From Mesobacillus maritimus (lineage in GTDB: Bacteria; Bacillota; Bacilli; Bacillales; Cytobacillaceae), in NCBI RefSeq assembly GCF_019749255.1, contig NZ_JACWFH010000020.1:16688-80687 (forward strand): a stretch of DNA of 64,000 bases. The letters are read 5' to 3'. Shown piece after piece: positions 9,409 to 17,871 of the stretch. A model generated the notes under the pieces. It had not been told where the DNA came from, ran no database searches, and saw only the letters and a list, made by a program, of their open reading frames with translations. The stretch's first letter is position 1; each line of letters starts with the position of its first letter. The translations under genes and the position numbers were made by a program.

Positions 9409-10623
9409 GTGAAGATATTTCTTACTAAACTATTTCCAGAAAAAGAAGGGTTCCCTCCATATATTTACTTAGCCAATATGTGTATTCCCCTTTATTTTCT
9501 ATTTCAGGAGCAAGGAGGGAAACTTTTTATTGGGCTGTTTTTGATGCTCCTCTTTGTCATCATCTACAGGCAAGTATTCTGGAGTAAGAAATACACCCTT
9601 ATGTTGATTGCTGTTGAATTGATAATTACGCTGTTTTTTTCTTTCTTTTATCATCCAATGTATATCTATATCGTTTTCGTGTTTGTCAATCAAATGGTGC
9701 GCTTGCCACTAAAATGGATGTATATGTTGTGTGGGAGTTTTCTCGCCTTTTGTTTGTATCTTATCTATAAAACGGTCTTCCCTGATCAATTCTATCTTGT
9801 GCTTAGTTTTATGCCGCCAGTTTTTGGTGGTGGGATATTGCCGTTTATTATGAAAGTCTCCCTTAAGTATAAAGAATTGAATGAGGATCTGAAACGAACC
9901 GCAGAGGAGCTAAGAATAAGAAGCGAAGAAAAGGAACAGCTGGAAGAAAGTAAAAAACGAATGCTTGCGGATCTTTCTCATGACTTGAAAACCCCGATGA
10001 CGACCATTCAAGGCTATTCAAAAGTTTTATATGAAGGATTGGTAGAAGAGGAAGAACAACAAAAACGCTACCTCAAATATATTCATGACAAGTCCATAAG
10101 GGTAACCACCTTGATTGATGAACTATTCATCTTTTCTAAATTGGATAATCCAGATTTGCAAATCCTTGTAGAAGAAAAAGATGTGGGTGAATTTTTACGT
10201 GAAGTGATTGTTGAATATTATGATAGGTTCGCCGAAAAGGAAATGGAGCTCCACATTGATATTCCAGCACCTAAGATTCTGTATGCATTTGATGCTAGGC
10301 TGCTTTATCGAGCGATTTCAAACCTTTTAGAAAACTGTATTAAATATAATCCAAAGAAAACAGCTGTGTTTATTACCCTGAAAAAGTCTGATGATATCAT
10401 CACAATCGAAATTGGCGATGACGGCGTCGGCATCAGTGAGGACCTTGCCCGGACGCTATTTGATCCTTTTGTTCGAGGAGATAAAAGTAGAAAAAATGAT
10501 GGAGGGTCAGGGTTAGGGTTAGCGATTACCAAAAAAGTCGTCGAAAAGCATCGGGGCCGGGTGTATGTGGATACAAACCCTGAGCGTGGAAAGACCAATT
10601 TTATTATAGAACTGCCGATTTAA
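9409..10623 (+). CDS. Membrane sensor histidine kinase
   Basis: A 404-residue sensor kinase, cognate to the response regulator upstream. Several membrane segments fill residues 25-150 with almost no extracytoplasmic loop, resembling kinases that sense within the membrane. A coiled linker (160-185) leads to the HisKA domain with phospho-accepting His191 in ADLSHDLKTPMTTIQGYSK. The ATPase domain shows the N box (NLLENCIKYN), G1 (DDGVGI), F box and G2 (GGSGLGLAI). The start is GTG 9409 behind AGGGAAG. A hairpin terminator follows, then an ABC exporter, the usual target of such modules in Bacillaceae. The signal is unknown. Confidence 0.88.
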   Translation: MKIFLTKLFPEKEGFPPYIYLANMCIPLYFLFQEQGGKLFIGLFLMLLFVIIYRQVFWSKKYTLMLIAVELIITLFFSFFYHPMYIYIVFVFVNQMVRLPLKWMYMLCGSFLAFCLYLIYKTVFPDQFYLVLSFMPPVFGGGILPFIMKVSLKYKELNEDLKRTAEELRIRSEEKEQLEESKKRMLADLSHDLKTPMTTIQGYSKVLYEGLVEEEEQQKRYLKYIHDKSIRVTTLIDELFIFSKLDNPDLQILVEEKDVGEFLREVIVEYYDRFAEKEMELHIDIPAPKILYAFDARLLYRAISNLLENCIKYNPKKTAVFITLKKSDDIITIEIGDDGVGISEDLARTLFDPFVRGDKSRKNDGGSGLGLAITKKVVEKHRGRVYVDTNPERGKTNFIIELPI

Positions 10624-10656
10624 AGGGATAGCACTTAATGTGTTATCTCTTTTTTT
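10624..10656 (+). terminator. Intrinsic terminator after the histidine kinase
   Basis: GGATAGCAC and GTGTTATC pair around a short loop (one G-T/A-G imperfection) and are followed by TCTTTTTTT. Confidence 0.7.
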
Positions 10657-10755
10657 GCATTCTTAATGTTAACATACGGTTTTCTTAAGATTAATTTAAG
10701 ACTCACTTTGTAGGATAAAAGTATAAAGAAGAGCAGGATAAAAGGAGTTGTGAAC

Positions 10756-11478
10756 ATGAATCAGAATGTGATTGAACTAAATGGGATTGTAAAAAGCTAC
10801 GGGAATGTCAAAGCAGTGGATGGGATTTCGTTGCAAGTTAAAAAAGGAGAGGTACTGGGAATCATCGGGGCAAATGGTGCGGGAAAATCAACCACGTTAG
10901 AAATCATGATGGGGCTACGGAAACCAGATGCTGGAAGTGTCAAAGTTCTTGGAAAAGACCTTTCCGTGTCAGGAGATGAAATTAAACAACAGATCGGGAT
11001 TCAGCTTCAACAAACAGCCCTTTACGACCGGATTAAAGTCAAAGAGGCTTTAAAGTTGTTTAGTTCTTATTATGAGAAAAATAGAGACCTGAGCGAAATT
11101 ATCGCTACACTTGGGCTCAAGCCTTATTTAAACAAATATGTTAAAAACCTCTCAGGAGGATGGCAACAGCGCACATCGCTTGCGCTTGCCTTGGTGAATG
11201 ATCCCGAGATTATCTTTCTAGATGAGCCAACAACTGGGTTGGATCCGCAAGCAAGACTTGAGCTCTGGGCATGCATTAATCAGTATCGCGGGGAAGGAAA
11301 AACCATCATTCTCTCTACTCACTATATGGATGAAGCACAAAGATATTGTGACAGAATTGCGATTATTAAAAAAGGCAAACTCGTGGCCTGTGACGCACCG
11401 AATCGTCTGGTTGAGTCTTTAGTAAATACCCAAGGAACAATGGAAGATGTGTATCTACAGCATGCTGTAGAAATGTAA
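10756..11478 (+). CDS. ABC transporter ATP-binding protein (drug/antibiotic exporter type)
   Basis: A 240-residue ATPase of an ABC-2 exporter. It has Walker A GANGAGKST at about residue 38, signature NLSGGWQQRTSLALAL, Walker B IIFLDEPTTGLDP and the H-loop in ILSTHYMDEAQ. GTG 10750 is possible, but the ATG at 10756 is eight bases from AAAGGAG and is chosen. The permease starts 14 bp downstream, followed by a 50-residue membrane peptide, so these three genes form one operon. The two-component system upstream is the likely regulator, by analogy with other Bacillaceae modules; an autonomous promoter lies in 10657-10740. Confidence 0.9.
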   Translation: MNQNVIELNGIVKSYGNVKAVDGISLQVKKGEVLGIIGANGAGKSTTLEIMMGLRKPDAGSVKVLGKDLSVSGDEIKQQIGIQLQQTALYDRIKVKEALKLFSSYYEKNRDLSEIIATLGLKPYLNKYVKNLSGGWQQRTSLALALVNDPEIIFLDEPTTGLDPQARLELWACINQYRGEGKTIILSTHYMDEAQRYCDRIAIIKKGKLVACDAPNRLVESLVNTQGTMEDVYLQHAVEM

Positions 11479-11492
11479 AGGAGGAAATTATT

Positions 11493-12236
11493 ATGCAAAC
11501 AATCTTATCACATACAAAAATGGAGTTAACCTTATTCTTTCGCGAGACATTGGCATTATTATTTACCTTTATCGTACCGGCAGTTAGCTTTGTCGTCTTT
11601 GGACTTATGTTTAAATCTAATTCCTATGATGGGTTAGATTATTTCCAAGCTTATATTCCTAGTATGATTGGAATCATTATTTTTACGACGGCGTTTTTCT
11701 CGATGGGGCTTCAAGTGGTCATCGACAGGGAAAAGGGAGTGTATAAGCGATTAAGCGGCACCCCGCTCAATCAACGGGCAATCTTTACCGCAACAATCAT
11801 TAAAGGGTTTTTCGCGATTTATGTAGGAGCGATTGAGATTTTGCTTATCGCAAAGTTTGGATTTGGATCTGAATTAACAGTCCATCCTTTCGAGTTCTTT
11901 GTCGCCTTAACTTTTTGCTCGATTACGTTCTTTTCAATTGGTTTTATTGTCTCTAGCTTGGCAAAACGAATGCAGACGGCACTTGGGATTGCGCTAATTG
12001 CGATGTACCCGATGATGTTTTTATCTGGTGCAACCCTTCCGTTAGAGGCATTACCTGAGGTGCTACAAAAAATGTCTGTCTTCGTGCCTTTAACTTATGT
12101 TGTAAATGTGTTAAGGGATGGATGGAATGGAACACTCTTTACATCAGGCGCTTTGGTTGACCTGGGAGTTTTACTTGGAATCTTAATTGTTTCAACCTTG
12201 ATTGGGACTAAGTTTTTCCGGTGGAATGATCGATAA
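11493..12236 (+). CDS. ABC-2 type exporter permease
   Basis: A 247-residue membrane subunit with about six helices, paired with the ATPase just upstream. It begins MQTILSHTKMELTLFFRETL, the amphipathic N-terminus common in ABC-2 permeases. The cytoplasmic loop DREKGVYKRLSGTPLNQRAI and the late LSGATLPLEALPEVLQKMS segment match the ABC-2 membrane domain. The SD is AAGGAGG. The two subunits together probably export a hydrophobic compound or peptide; nothing in the sequence defines it. Confidence 0.88.
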   Translation: MQTILSHTKMELTLFFRETLALLFTFIVPAVSFVVFGLMFKSNSYDGLDYFQAYIPSMIGIIIFTTAFFSMGLQVVIDREKGVYKRLSGTPLNQRAIFTATIIKGFFAIYVGAIEILLIAKFGFGSELTVHPFEFFVALTFCSITFFSIGFIVSSLAKRMQTALGIALIAMYPMMFLSGATLPLEALPEVLQKMSVFVPLTYVVNVLRDGWNGTLFTSGALVDLGVLLGILIVSTLIGTKFFRWNDR

Positions 12237-12255
12237 GCGCTTAGGAGGAAATGGT

Positions 12256-12408
12256 ATGAAAAAGAAGAAATGGAACCTCTTATATATGACACCCGCAACG
12301 GCACCTATCTTTCTAGTAGGTTTTATCACCAATAGCATCACTGTAACTCTTGCAGGATTCCTGTTGCTAGCCCTCTTTGTCATTGGAGGGCTAGTACAAC
12401 TAGAATAA
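12256..12408 (+). CDS. 50-residue two-helix membrane peptide in the ABC operon
   Basis: A small protein that starts MKKKKWNLLYMTPATAPIF and has two closely spaced hydrophobic segments. The SD TTAGGAGG precedes ATG 12256 by about eight bases, and the gene starts 20 bp after the permease stop, so it is almost surely translated. It may be an accessory or stabilising subunit of the exporter. I know no family for it. The codon composition fits its neighbours. Confidence 0.7.
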   Translation: MKKKKWNLLYMTPATAPIFLVGFITNSITVTLAGFLLLALFVIGGLVQLE

Positions 12409-12631
12409 ATGTCGGATTACTCAAAGATAGGAAAAATAACATAAGTTAATAGTAGCAATGAAAGGTTTATCCTATATGAGAACGAATTGTCTAATAGTCT
12501 ATTGAGTCTCCCCTATTTGTTGACTGGGTCGGTGTATAAGAGAACTATTTTGGTTCTAATGTTCTTATAGTATTTTCTTTAGAGGAACAAAGGTATTAAT
12601 ACATCTTGAAGTAATGCATCAGTGAACGGAA

Positions 12632-12814
12632 CTAAAATGGCAGGTTTTGAAAAAGCGCAATGGTTATCATTAATGCCGATAAAGAACCCGCAGAAAGTAA
12701 GGTGATCATTTTTCGCCAATTTATCTCGTTTGAAGGTTTTACAGCTTCACGGGAAACCGCAATCCATAACACAATAGAAACGATGGCTACGATGGCAAAA
12801 ACATCTTCAGACAT
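12632..12814 (-). CDS. 60-residue small membrane protein
   Basis: Reads MSEDVFAIVAIVSIVLWIAV, a charged middle (SNEINWRKM) and a second hydrophobic helix (LLSAGSLSALMITIALFQ). The SD AAGGGGGGA precedes the ATG at 12814 by six bases; the frame extends further upstream but that start has no SD. Two-helix hairpin topology is likely. It is monocistronic on the minus strand, in a region without close neighbours. Function unknown. Confidence 0.6.
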   Translation of the reverse strand: MSEDVFAIVAIVSIVLWIAVSREAVKPSNEINWRKMITLLSAGSLSALMITIALFQNLPF

Positions 12815-13078
12815 ATTGAAATCCCCCCTTGATTTTTGTTTGAATTTTAACATGGATTATTCCGTTAAATATAACTTATGTACGAATTAGAAAAATAAAA
12901 GTTTCACTATTAGTAATTCTCCCCCGTTAGCGTGAGTACATATTTTCATAAACTTTAATTCATCTTAACCTATATATCCAAAATATTTTGTATATAAAAT
13001 TGATGGTAAATATGTAGGGGTGTATTTTACTATACAAATTTTATGTGTATTTTCAACACAAAGGGCTTTAAATCAATA

Positions 13079-13122
13079 AAAAAGAGTGTCAATTTCATAT
13101 GAAAATGGCACTCTTTTTTATT
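13079..13122. terminator. Bidirectional terminator-like hairpin
   Basis: AAAAAAGAGTG and CACTCTTTTTT form a long stem with flanking A- and T-tracts, so it could stop transcription from either side. No plus-strand gene lies directly before it; 12900-13078 holds no gene that I can support. Confidence 0.65.
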
Positions 13123-13244
13123 GTATGTGATAGGCAATGGAACCCGGTAGGATAACCTCCTTTTGTAATCCCTTGTTTTCTAAAACGAAACCTATTCTAG
13201 TTTCAGAACGTAATATAGAAATTAAACCGATGGAGCTGAAAAGG

Positions 13245-14057
13245 ATGGAGACTAGGGATCAATTATTAATAGAACTAAAACAGATTGAGAAATGGGAAAA
13301 GGACCAAAAGGGATTATGGTTTTGGGAACGTCTTGGGAGGCTTCCTTTTAAAATGCTAGATAAGCTTACGCCAAAATTCATCCAAGATAAAATTGGAACA
13401 CTGTTAGACGAGTTGGGAAGTTATCTTCAAACAGGTGGACAGTACTTGTCCAATGAAAAAACAGTTTTCAATTTTATCGAAAAAAAGACAGGGCAAAAAA
13501 TTCACCAGTTAGCTGATATTCAGGATGTTCCTGTTTCGGTGATGAAGCAGGCGGCGCTTGAACTTGGGGAACAACGGAAAAAGGTTGCGACCGTTCAGGG
13601 AGCGAGTACAGGAATTGGTGGCATTTTCACCCTCGCTATCGATATCCCAGCAGTGCTTGGAATTTCTTTAAAAACGCTCCAAGAAATTGCCATGATTCAT
13701 GGCTATGATCCAAATGAAAAGGCAGAGAGGGTGTTTATTATTAAATGCCTGCAATTCTCTTCAGCGGATGTGGTCGGAAAACAAGCAATCATCAATGAAC
13801 TTTCTGAATATGGAAATAGTGATAAACAAACACGAGAAGTTATTTCTCAGCTGCAAGGATGGCGTGAAGTCACGGTAACCTTTACAGAACAATTTGGTTG
13901 GAAGAAACTATTTCAGATGATTCCCGTTGCCGGCATTCTCTTTGGGGCCTTTGCCAACCGTTCGATGATTAGCGACTTAGCGGAAGTTGGGACCATGCTG
14001 TATCAGAAGCGGAGGATTATTGAAAGACTTGGGGAAGACGAGAGGGGCAACTTATAA
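13245..14057 (+). CDS. EcsC family protein
   Basis: A protein of about 270 residues with the EcsC fold: helical N-terminus (QLLIELKQIEKWEKDQKGLW), QGASTGIGGIFTLAIDIPAV and LKTLQEIAMIHGYDP. EcsC lies with the Ecs ABC exporter in B. subtilis, but stand-alone copies like this one are common and of unknown role, perhaps membrane-associated. The frame is open back to 13137. Starts at 13137 and 13230 lack an SD; ATG 13245 has GGAG nine bases upstream and gives MetGluThrArgAsp, so it is preferred, with moderate certainty. Directly behind the gene two tandem arrays begin. Confidence 0.75.
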   Translation: METRDQLLIELKQIEKWEKDQKGLWFWERLGRLPFKMLDKLTPKFIQDKIGTLLDELGSYLQTGGQYLSNEKTVFNFIEKKTGQKIHQLADIQDVPVSVMKQAALELGEQRKKVATVQGASTGIGGIFTLAIDIPAVLGISLKTLQEIAMIHGYDPNEKAERVFIIKCLQFSSADVVGKQAIINELSEYGNSDKQTREVISQLQGWREVTVTFTEQFGWKKLFQMIPVAGILFGAFANRSMISDLAEVGTMLYQKRRIIERLGEDERGNL

Positions 14058-14080
14058 GCGCGTTGGATTATTGGTGCCTT

Positions 14081-14292
14081 ATCTAGTAGGGGTTTAAACA
14101 AGATTGGGCATCAATACAGCCTATTGGAGGCTAATCTATTGTCGTTTCAACCAAGAAAGGTCGTTAATAGAGCGTGTAGAAGACCTATCTATTGTCGTTT
14201 CAAACTAGAGAGGGTGTTAATACAGTCTATTGGAACCAGATTTATTGTTGTTTTCATCCAGATAGGTCATCAACAATAGTCTATTGGAGTTC
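14081..14292. repeat. Tandem array, period 53 bp, four units
   Basis: Units begin at 14081, 14134, 14187 and 14240, exactly 53 bases apart. Shared blocks are ATCTATTGTCGTTT near the start and CAATACAGTCTATTGGA near the end, with clear divergence between copies. 53 is not a multiple of three and stops occur in all frames, so it is not coding. It is different in sequence from the 52-bp array that follows. Confidence 0.75.
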
Positions 14293-14406
14293 TATTACCT
14301 GATGGATTAAACACATTAATTCTCACTCACACCATATGGGTGTCCCTTCCGTTTCTCGTGTTCAGTGACTAAAGTCAGATTGGATAGGTATGATGTTAAC
14401 TGAGAA

Positions 14407-15030
14407 TGCCCATAGTCAGGAAACATGAGTGGGTATGGGAACAGAGGAGCCGTGTCAATGCCCATAGTCAGGCAACATGAGTGAGTATGGGAACAGAGGA
14501 GCCTTGTCAGTGCTCATAGTCAGGTAACATGAGTGAGTATGGGAACAGAGAAGCCTTGTCAATGCACATAGTTAGGAAACATCGCCGAGTAAGGGAACAG
14601 AGGAGCCTTGTCAATGCCCATAGTCAGGAAACATCGGCGAGTATGGGAACAGAAAAGCCTTGTCAGTGCCCATAGTCAGGCAACATGAGTGAGTAAGGGA
14701 ATAGAGGCGCCGTGTTAATGCCCATAGTCAGGCAACATGAGTGAGTAAGGGAACAGAGGAGCCTTGTCGATGCCCATAGTTAGGCAACATGAGTGAGTAT
14801 GGGAACAGAGGAGCCTTGTCAATGCCCATAGTCAGGAAACATCGGCGAGTATGGGAACAGAGAAGCCTTGTCAGTGCCCATAGTCAGGCAACATGAGTGA
14901 GTAAGGGAACAGAGGAGCCGTGTTAATGCCCATAGTTAGGAAACATCGGCGAGTATGGGAACAGAGAAGCCCCGTCAGTGCTCATAGTCCTTAATCACGA
15001 GTGAGTATGGGCACTGAGCATCCTCTAAAC
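14407..15030. repeat. Tandem array, period 52 bp, twelve units
   Basis: Units start TGCCCATAGTCAGG at 14407, 14459, 14511, 14563, 14615, 14667, 14719, 14771, 14823, 14875, 14927 and 14979: twelve exact 52-base steps. Each unit holds CCCATA and TATGGG about 19 bases apart, a potential hairpin, then GAACAGAGGAGCC. Two subtypes alternate, with core CAACATGAGTGAG or AAACATCGGCGAG. The last unit is degenerate. No spacers exist, so it is not a CRISPR array, and the period excludes coding. Confidence 0.92.
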
Positions 15031-15123
15031 AATCAATTCTTTCTATTTTCCCCGCCGTTACCACTATTGCCACCATAACTCAAAAATAAATAGAGGAAAT
15101 CACCCAGAAAAAGAGAATAAAAG

Positions 15124-15137
15124 TGTAAGCGCTTTCT
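15124..15137. promoter_or_regulatory. Putative catabolite-responsive element (cre)
   Basis: TGTAAGCGCTTTCT is a near-palindrome that fits the CcpA cre consensus (WTGNAANCGNWNNCW) at nearly all fixed positions. It lies 50-63 bases before the GTG of the monooxygenase-esterase gene, a place where CcpA-HPr would repress in the presence of glucose. Confidence 0.65.
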
Positions 15138-15186
15138 AACTGCATTGTTATTACTTCTAAACCTATTTTAGGAGGTAGATTGATTA

Positions 15187-17799
15187 GTGACAAGGAATCA
15201 TGAAGCTCAAGTTTTTGATGCTGTTGTGGTTGGGGCAGGTTTTTCAGGTTTGTATATGCTTCACCGTCTGCGGGAGTTGGGTTACTCAGTTCGTGTTTAT
15301 GAGGCGGGGGAGGATGTCGGTGGGACATGGTATTGGAACCGTTATCCTGGTGCTCGCTGTGACATCGAAAGTATCTACTATAATTATACGTTCTCAGAAG
15401 AGTTGCGAAATGAGTGGACATGGTCATCTCGTTATGCTGAACAACCAGAAATACTTCGTTACATAAACTTTGTCGCGGATAAGTTAGACCTTCGTCGAGA
15501 CATTCAGTTCAAGACGCGAATCACAAGTGCTACTTTTAATGAAAAGAACAAAAATTGGGACATCCAGACGGGCGAAGGTAACACGATCACAGCAAAATAT
15601 TTCATCACCGCGTTAGGCTGCCTCTCAGCCTCCAACATGCCAAACTTCAAGGGGATGGATCGTTTTAAAGGCGAGTTGTATCACACCGGAAAGTGGCCGC
15701 ATGAAAAAGTAGACTTTACAGGAAAGAAAGTCGGAATCATTGGAACAGGTTCAAGTGGAATCCAGGCAATTCCCGTCATTGCCCAGGAAGCAGAACATCT
15801 TACCGTTTTTCAACGAACACCTCAGTTTAGTGCCCCAGCAGAAAATCATTCTTACGACCCAGAATTTCTTCAGAAAGTAAAAGAGAATTATCATGAAATC
15901 AAACAGCAAATGATTGCCTCCATGCATGGAGTCCCATCGTTTCCACGAGACAAATCGGCGCTGAAAGACTCACCTGAGGAACGCCAGCGTGTGTTCGAGG
16001 AGGCTTGGGATAAGGGTGGACTATTCACTCTGATGTACACCTATAATGACATTGGTTTTGTAAAAGAAGCGAATGACACTGTCGCAGAGTTTGTCCGGTC
16101 CAAAATCGCCCAGACTGTTGAGAATCCTGAGGTGGCTGAGATGCTATTGCCAACTTACTATTACGGGACAAAGCGGCCGATTATTGACACGAATTATTTT
16201 CAAACATATAACCGAAAGAATGTCACATTGGTAGATATCAAGTCAGATCCGATTGACGAATTGACCTCAAAAGGATTACGTACCAAAGAAAGTGAGTATG
16301 AATTTGATGCTCTTGTTTTTGCCACTGGATTTGACGCGATTACTGGTCCATTTTTTAAAATGGATATTCGTGGGAAAGACGGCATCTCTCTTAAAGAGAA
16401 GTGGGCAGAAGGCGCAGATTTGAAAACATATCTTGGGATCGCAACAGCTGGCTTTCCGAACATGTTCATGATTACCGGTCCTCAGAGTCCATCAGTGTTA
16501 AGCAATATGCTGGTTTCGATTGAACAGCATGTAGAATGGATAGCCGATTGTATCGAGTACCTCCGTGAAAATAATCTTGAAACCATTGAGGCAATACCTG
16601 AAGCAGAAGTGGCTTGGAGCCAGCAGTGTAAAATCATTGCTGAAATGTCACTTGCCACGAAAACGGACTCCTGGTATATGGGAGCAAATATTGAGGGGAA
16701 ACCAAGAGGATTTATGGCCTTTCTTGGAGGAGTTGGACTTTACCGTCAGATTTGTGATGACGTAGCCGCCAAGGAGTATGAAGGGTTTTCTGTCACGACA
16801 TCTTCTAAAATTGTGCCTAAAAAGCGAAATAAAATAAATCTGGAGGGAACAGTTATGACAAAGCTTGATCCACAGGCAAAATATCTATTAGACCAAATGG
16901 CGGCAGCAGGCGGTCCAGCGATGGAGACACTTATACCGGAAGAGGCTAGGCTTTCGGCTGATTTTAGCGCCATGGCCGGAATTCCAGAAGAAGTAGGCAA
17001 AGTTGAAGACAGAAGAATTCCAGGACCAGGTGGTGAGATTCCTGTTCGGATTTATACTCCAGAAGGTGAAGGGCCTTTTCCAGCTCTAGTCTATTATCAT
17101 GGAGGAGGCTGGGTCATTGGCAACCTCGATACCGTTGAAGTTCCGTGTCGCCTTTTAACCAATCGTGCCAATTGTGTCGTCATCTCGGTTGATTATCGCC
17201 TAGCACCTGAGCATAAATTCCCAGCAGCGGCTGAAGATGCTTATAGTGCTGTTCAATGGGTGGTCGACAATGCCTCTAGTATTGGGGTAGATTCAGCAAG
17301 GGTTGCCGTTGGCGGAGATAGCGCTGGGGGTAACTTGGCAGCCGTAGTAGCACTGATGGCGAAAGACAAAGGCGGACCATCTATATCCTATCAAATGTTG
17401 ATTTATCCAGTAACGAACCATAATTATGACACTCAATCTTATAAGGATAACGCTGAAGGCTATTTTCTAACAAAAAGCACAATGGAATGGTTCTGGAATC
17501 ATTATCTTCGGAATGAAGAGGACGGTAAAAATCCATATGCTTCACCGCTTTTGGCAGAGGATGTAAGTGGGCTACCACCTGCACTTGTGATTACAGGTGG
17601 ATTCGATCCACTGCGTGACGAAGGCGAAGCCTACGCTGAAAAATTAAAAGCGGCGGGTGTTGCGGTTGAAGCAACTCGTTACGACGGAATGATTCATGGA
17701 TTTTTCTGGCTTCCAGGGATGTTGCTACAAGGCGATAAAGCCATTCATCAGGCAGCAAACGCTTTAAGGGAAGCTTTTAGTTCGGTGGAAACAGCTTAG
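15187..17799 (+). CDS. Fused Baeyer-Villiger monooxygenase and HSL-type esterase
   Basis: An 870-residue single frame. Residues 1 to about 545 form a flavin-containing Baeyer-Villiger monooxygenase: FAD-binding VVGAGFSGLYMLHRL, the family fingerprint FKGELYHTGKWPHEKVDF, and NADPH-binding GIIGTGSSGIQAIPV. Residues 557-870 form an alpha/beta hydrolase of the hormone-sensitive-lipase type: HGGGW (638-642), nucleophile Ser712 in GDSAGG, Asp807 and His837. The first half turns a ketone into an ester, the second can hydrolyse it, so the product could run ketone to alcohol plus acid. At the junction, GGAGGG lies six bases before an in-frame ATG at 16855, so the esterase may also be made alone. GTG 15187 follows AGGAGGT by ten bases. 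A cre site lies upstream. Confidence 0.9.
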   Translation: MTRNHEAQVFDAVVVGAGFSGLYMLHRLRELGYSVRVYEAGEDVGGTWYWNRYPGARCDIESIYYNYTFSEELRNEWTWSSRYAEQPEILRYINFVADKLDLRRDIQFKTRITSATFNEKNKNWDIQTGEGNTITAKYFITALGCLSASNMPNFKGMDRFKGELYHTGKWPHEKVDFTGKKVGIIGTGSSGIQAIPVIAQEAEHLTVFQRTPQFSAPAENHSYDPEFLQKVKENYHEIKQQMIASMHGVPSFPRDKSALKDSPEERQRVFEEAWDKGGLFTLMYTYNDIGFVKEANDTVAEFVRSKIAQTVENPEVAEMLLPTYYYGTKRPIIDTNYFQTYNRKNVTLVDIKSDPIDELTSKGLRTKESEYEFDALVFATGFDAITGPFFKMDIRGKDGISLKEKWAEGADLKTYLGIATAGFPNMFMITGPQSPSVLSNMLVSIEQHVEWIADCIEYLRENNLETIEAIPEAEVAWSQQCKIIAEMSLATKTDSWYMGANIEGKPRGFMAFLGGVGLYRQICDDVAAKEYEGFSVTTSSKIVPKKRNKINLEGTVMTKLDPQAKYLLDQMAAAGGPAMETLIPEEARLSADFSAMAGIPEEVGKVEDRRIPGPGGEIPVRIYTPEGEGPFPALVYYHGGGWVIGNLDTVEVPCRLLTNRANCVVISVDYRLAPEHKFPAAAEDAYSAVQWVVDNASSIGVDSARVAVGGDSAGGNLAAVVALMAKDKGGPSISYQMLIYPVTNHNYDTQSYKDNAEGYFLTKSTMEWFWNHYLRNEEDGKNPYASPLLAEDVSGLPPALVITGGFDPLRDEGEAYAEKLKAAGVAVEATRYDGMIHGFFWLPGMLLQGDKAIHQAANALREAFSSVETA
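16842..16857 (+). promoter_or_regulatory. Internal SD and start codon for the esterase half
   Basis: GGAGGG at 16842-16847 is followed by AACAGTT and ATG 16855, in frame with the upstream monooxygenase. The next codons encode MTKLDPQAKYLLDQMAAAGG, a normal N-terminus for HSL esterases. The preceding AAATAAAATAAAT contains TAA in the other two phases, so a one-base change in this A-rich stretch could have removed the original stop. Confidence 0.6.
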
Positions 17800-17871
17800 A
17801 GGAATTGGGGAAATAGATTATAAGTAGAGGTAAGTCCCGCACTTCATTAAGAAATGGGGGACAGCCTCTTT

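Noticed and set aside
14407..15030. CRISPR array
   Set aside because: Units follow each other without unique spacers, the unit is 52 bp and internally variable, and no cas gene is near.
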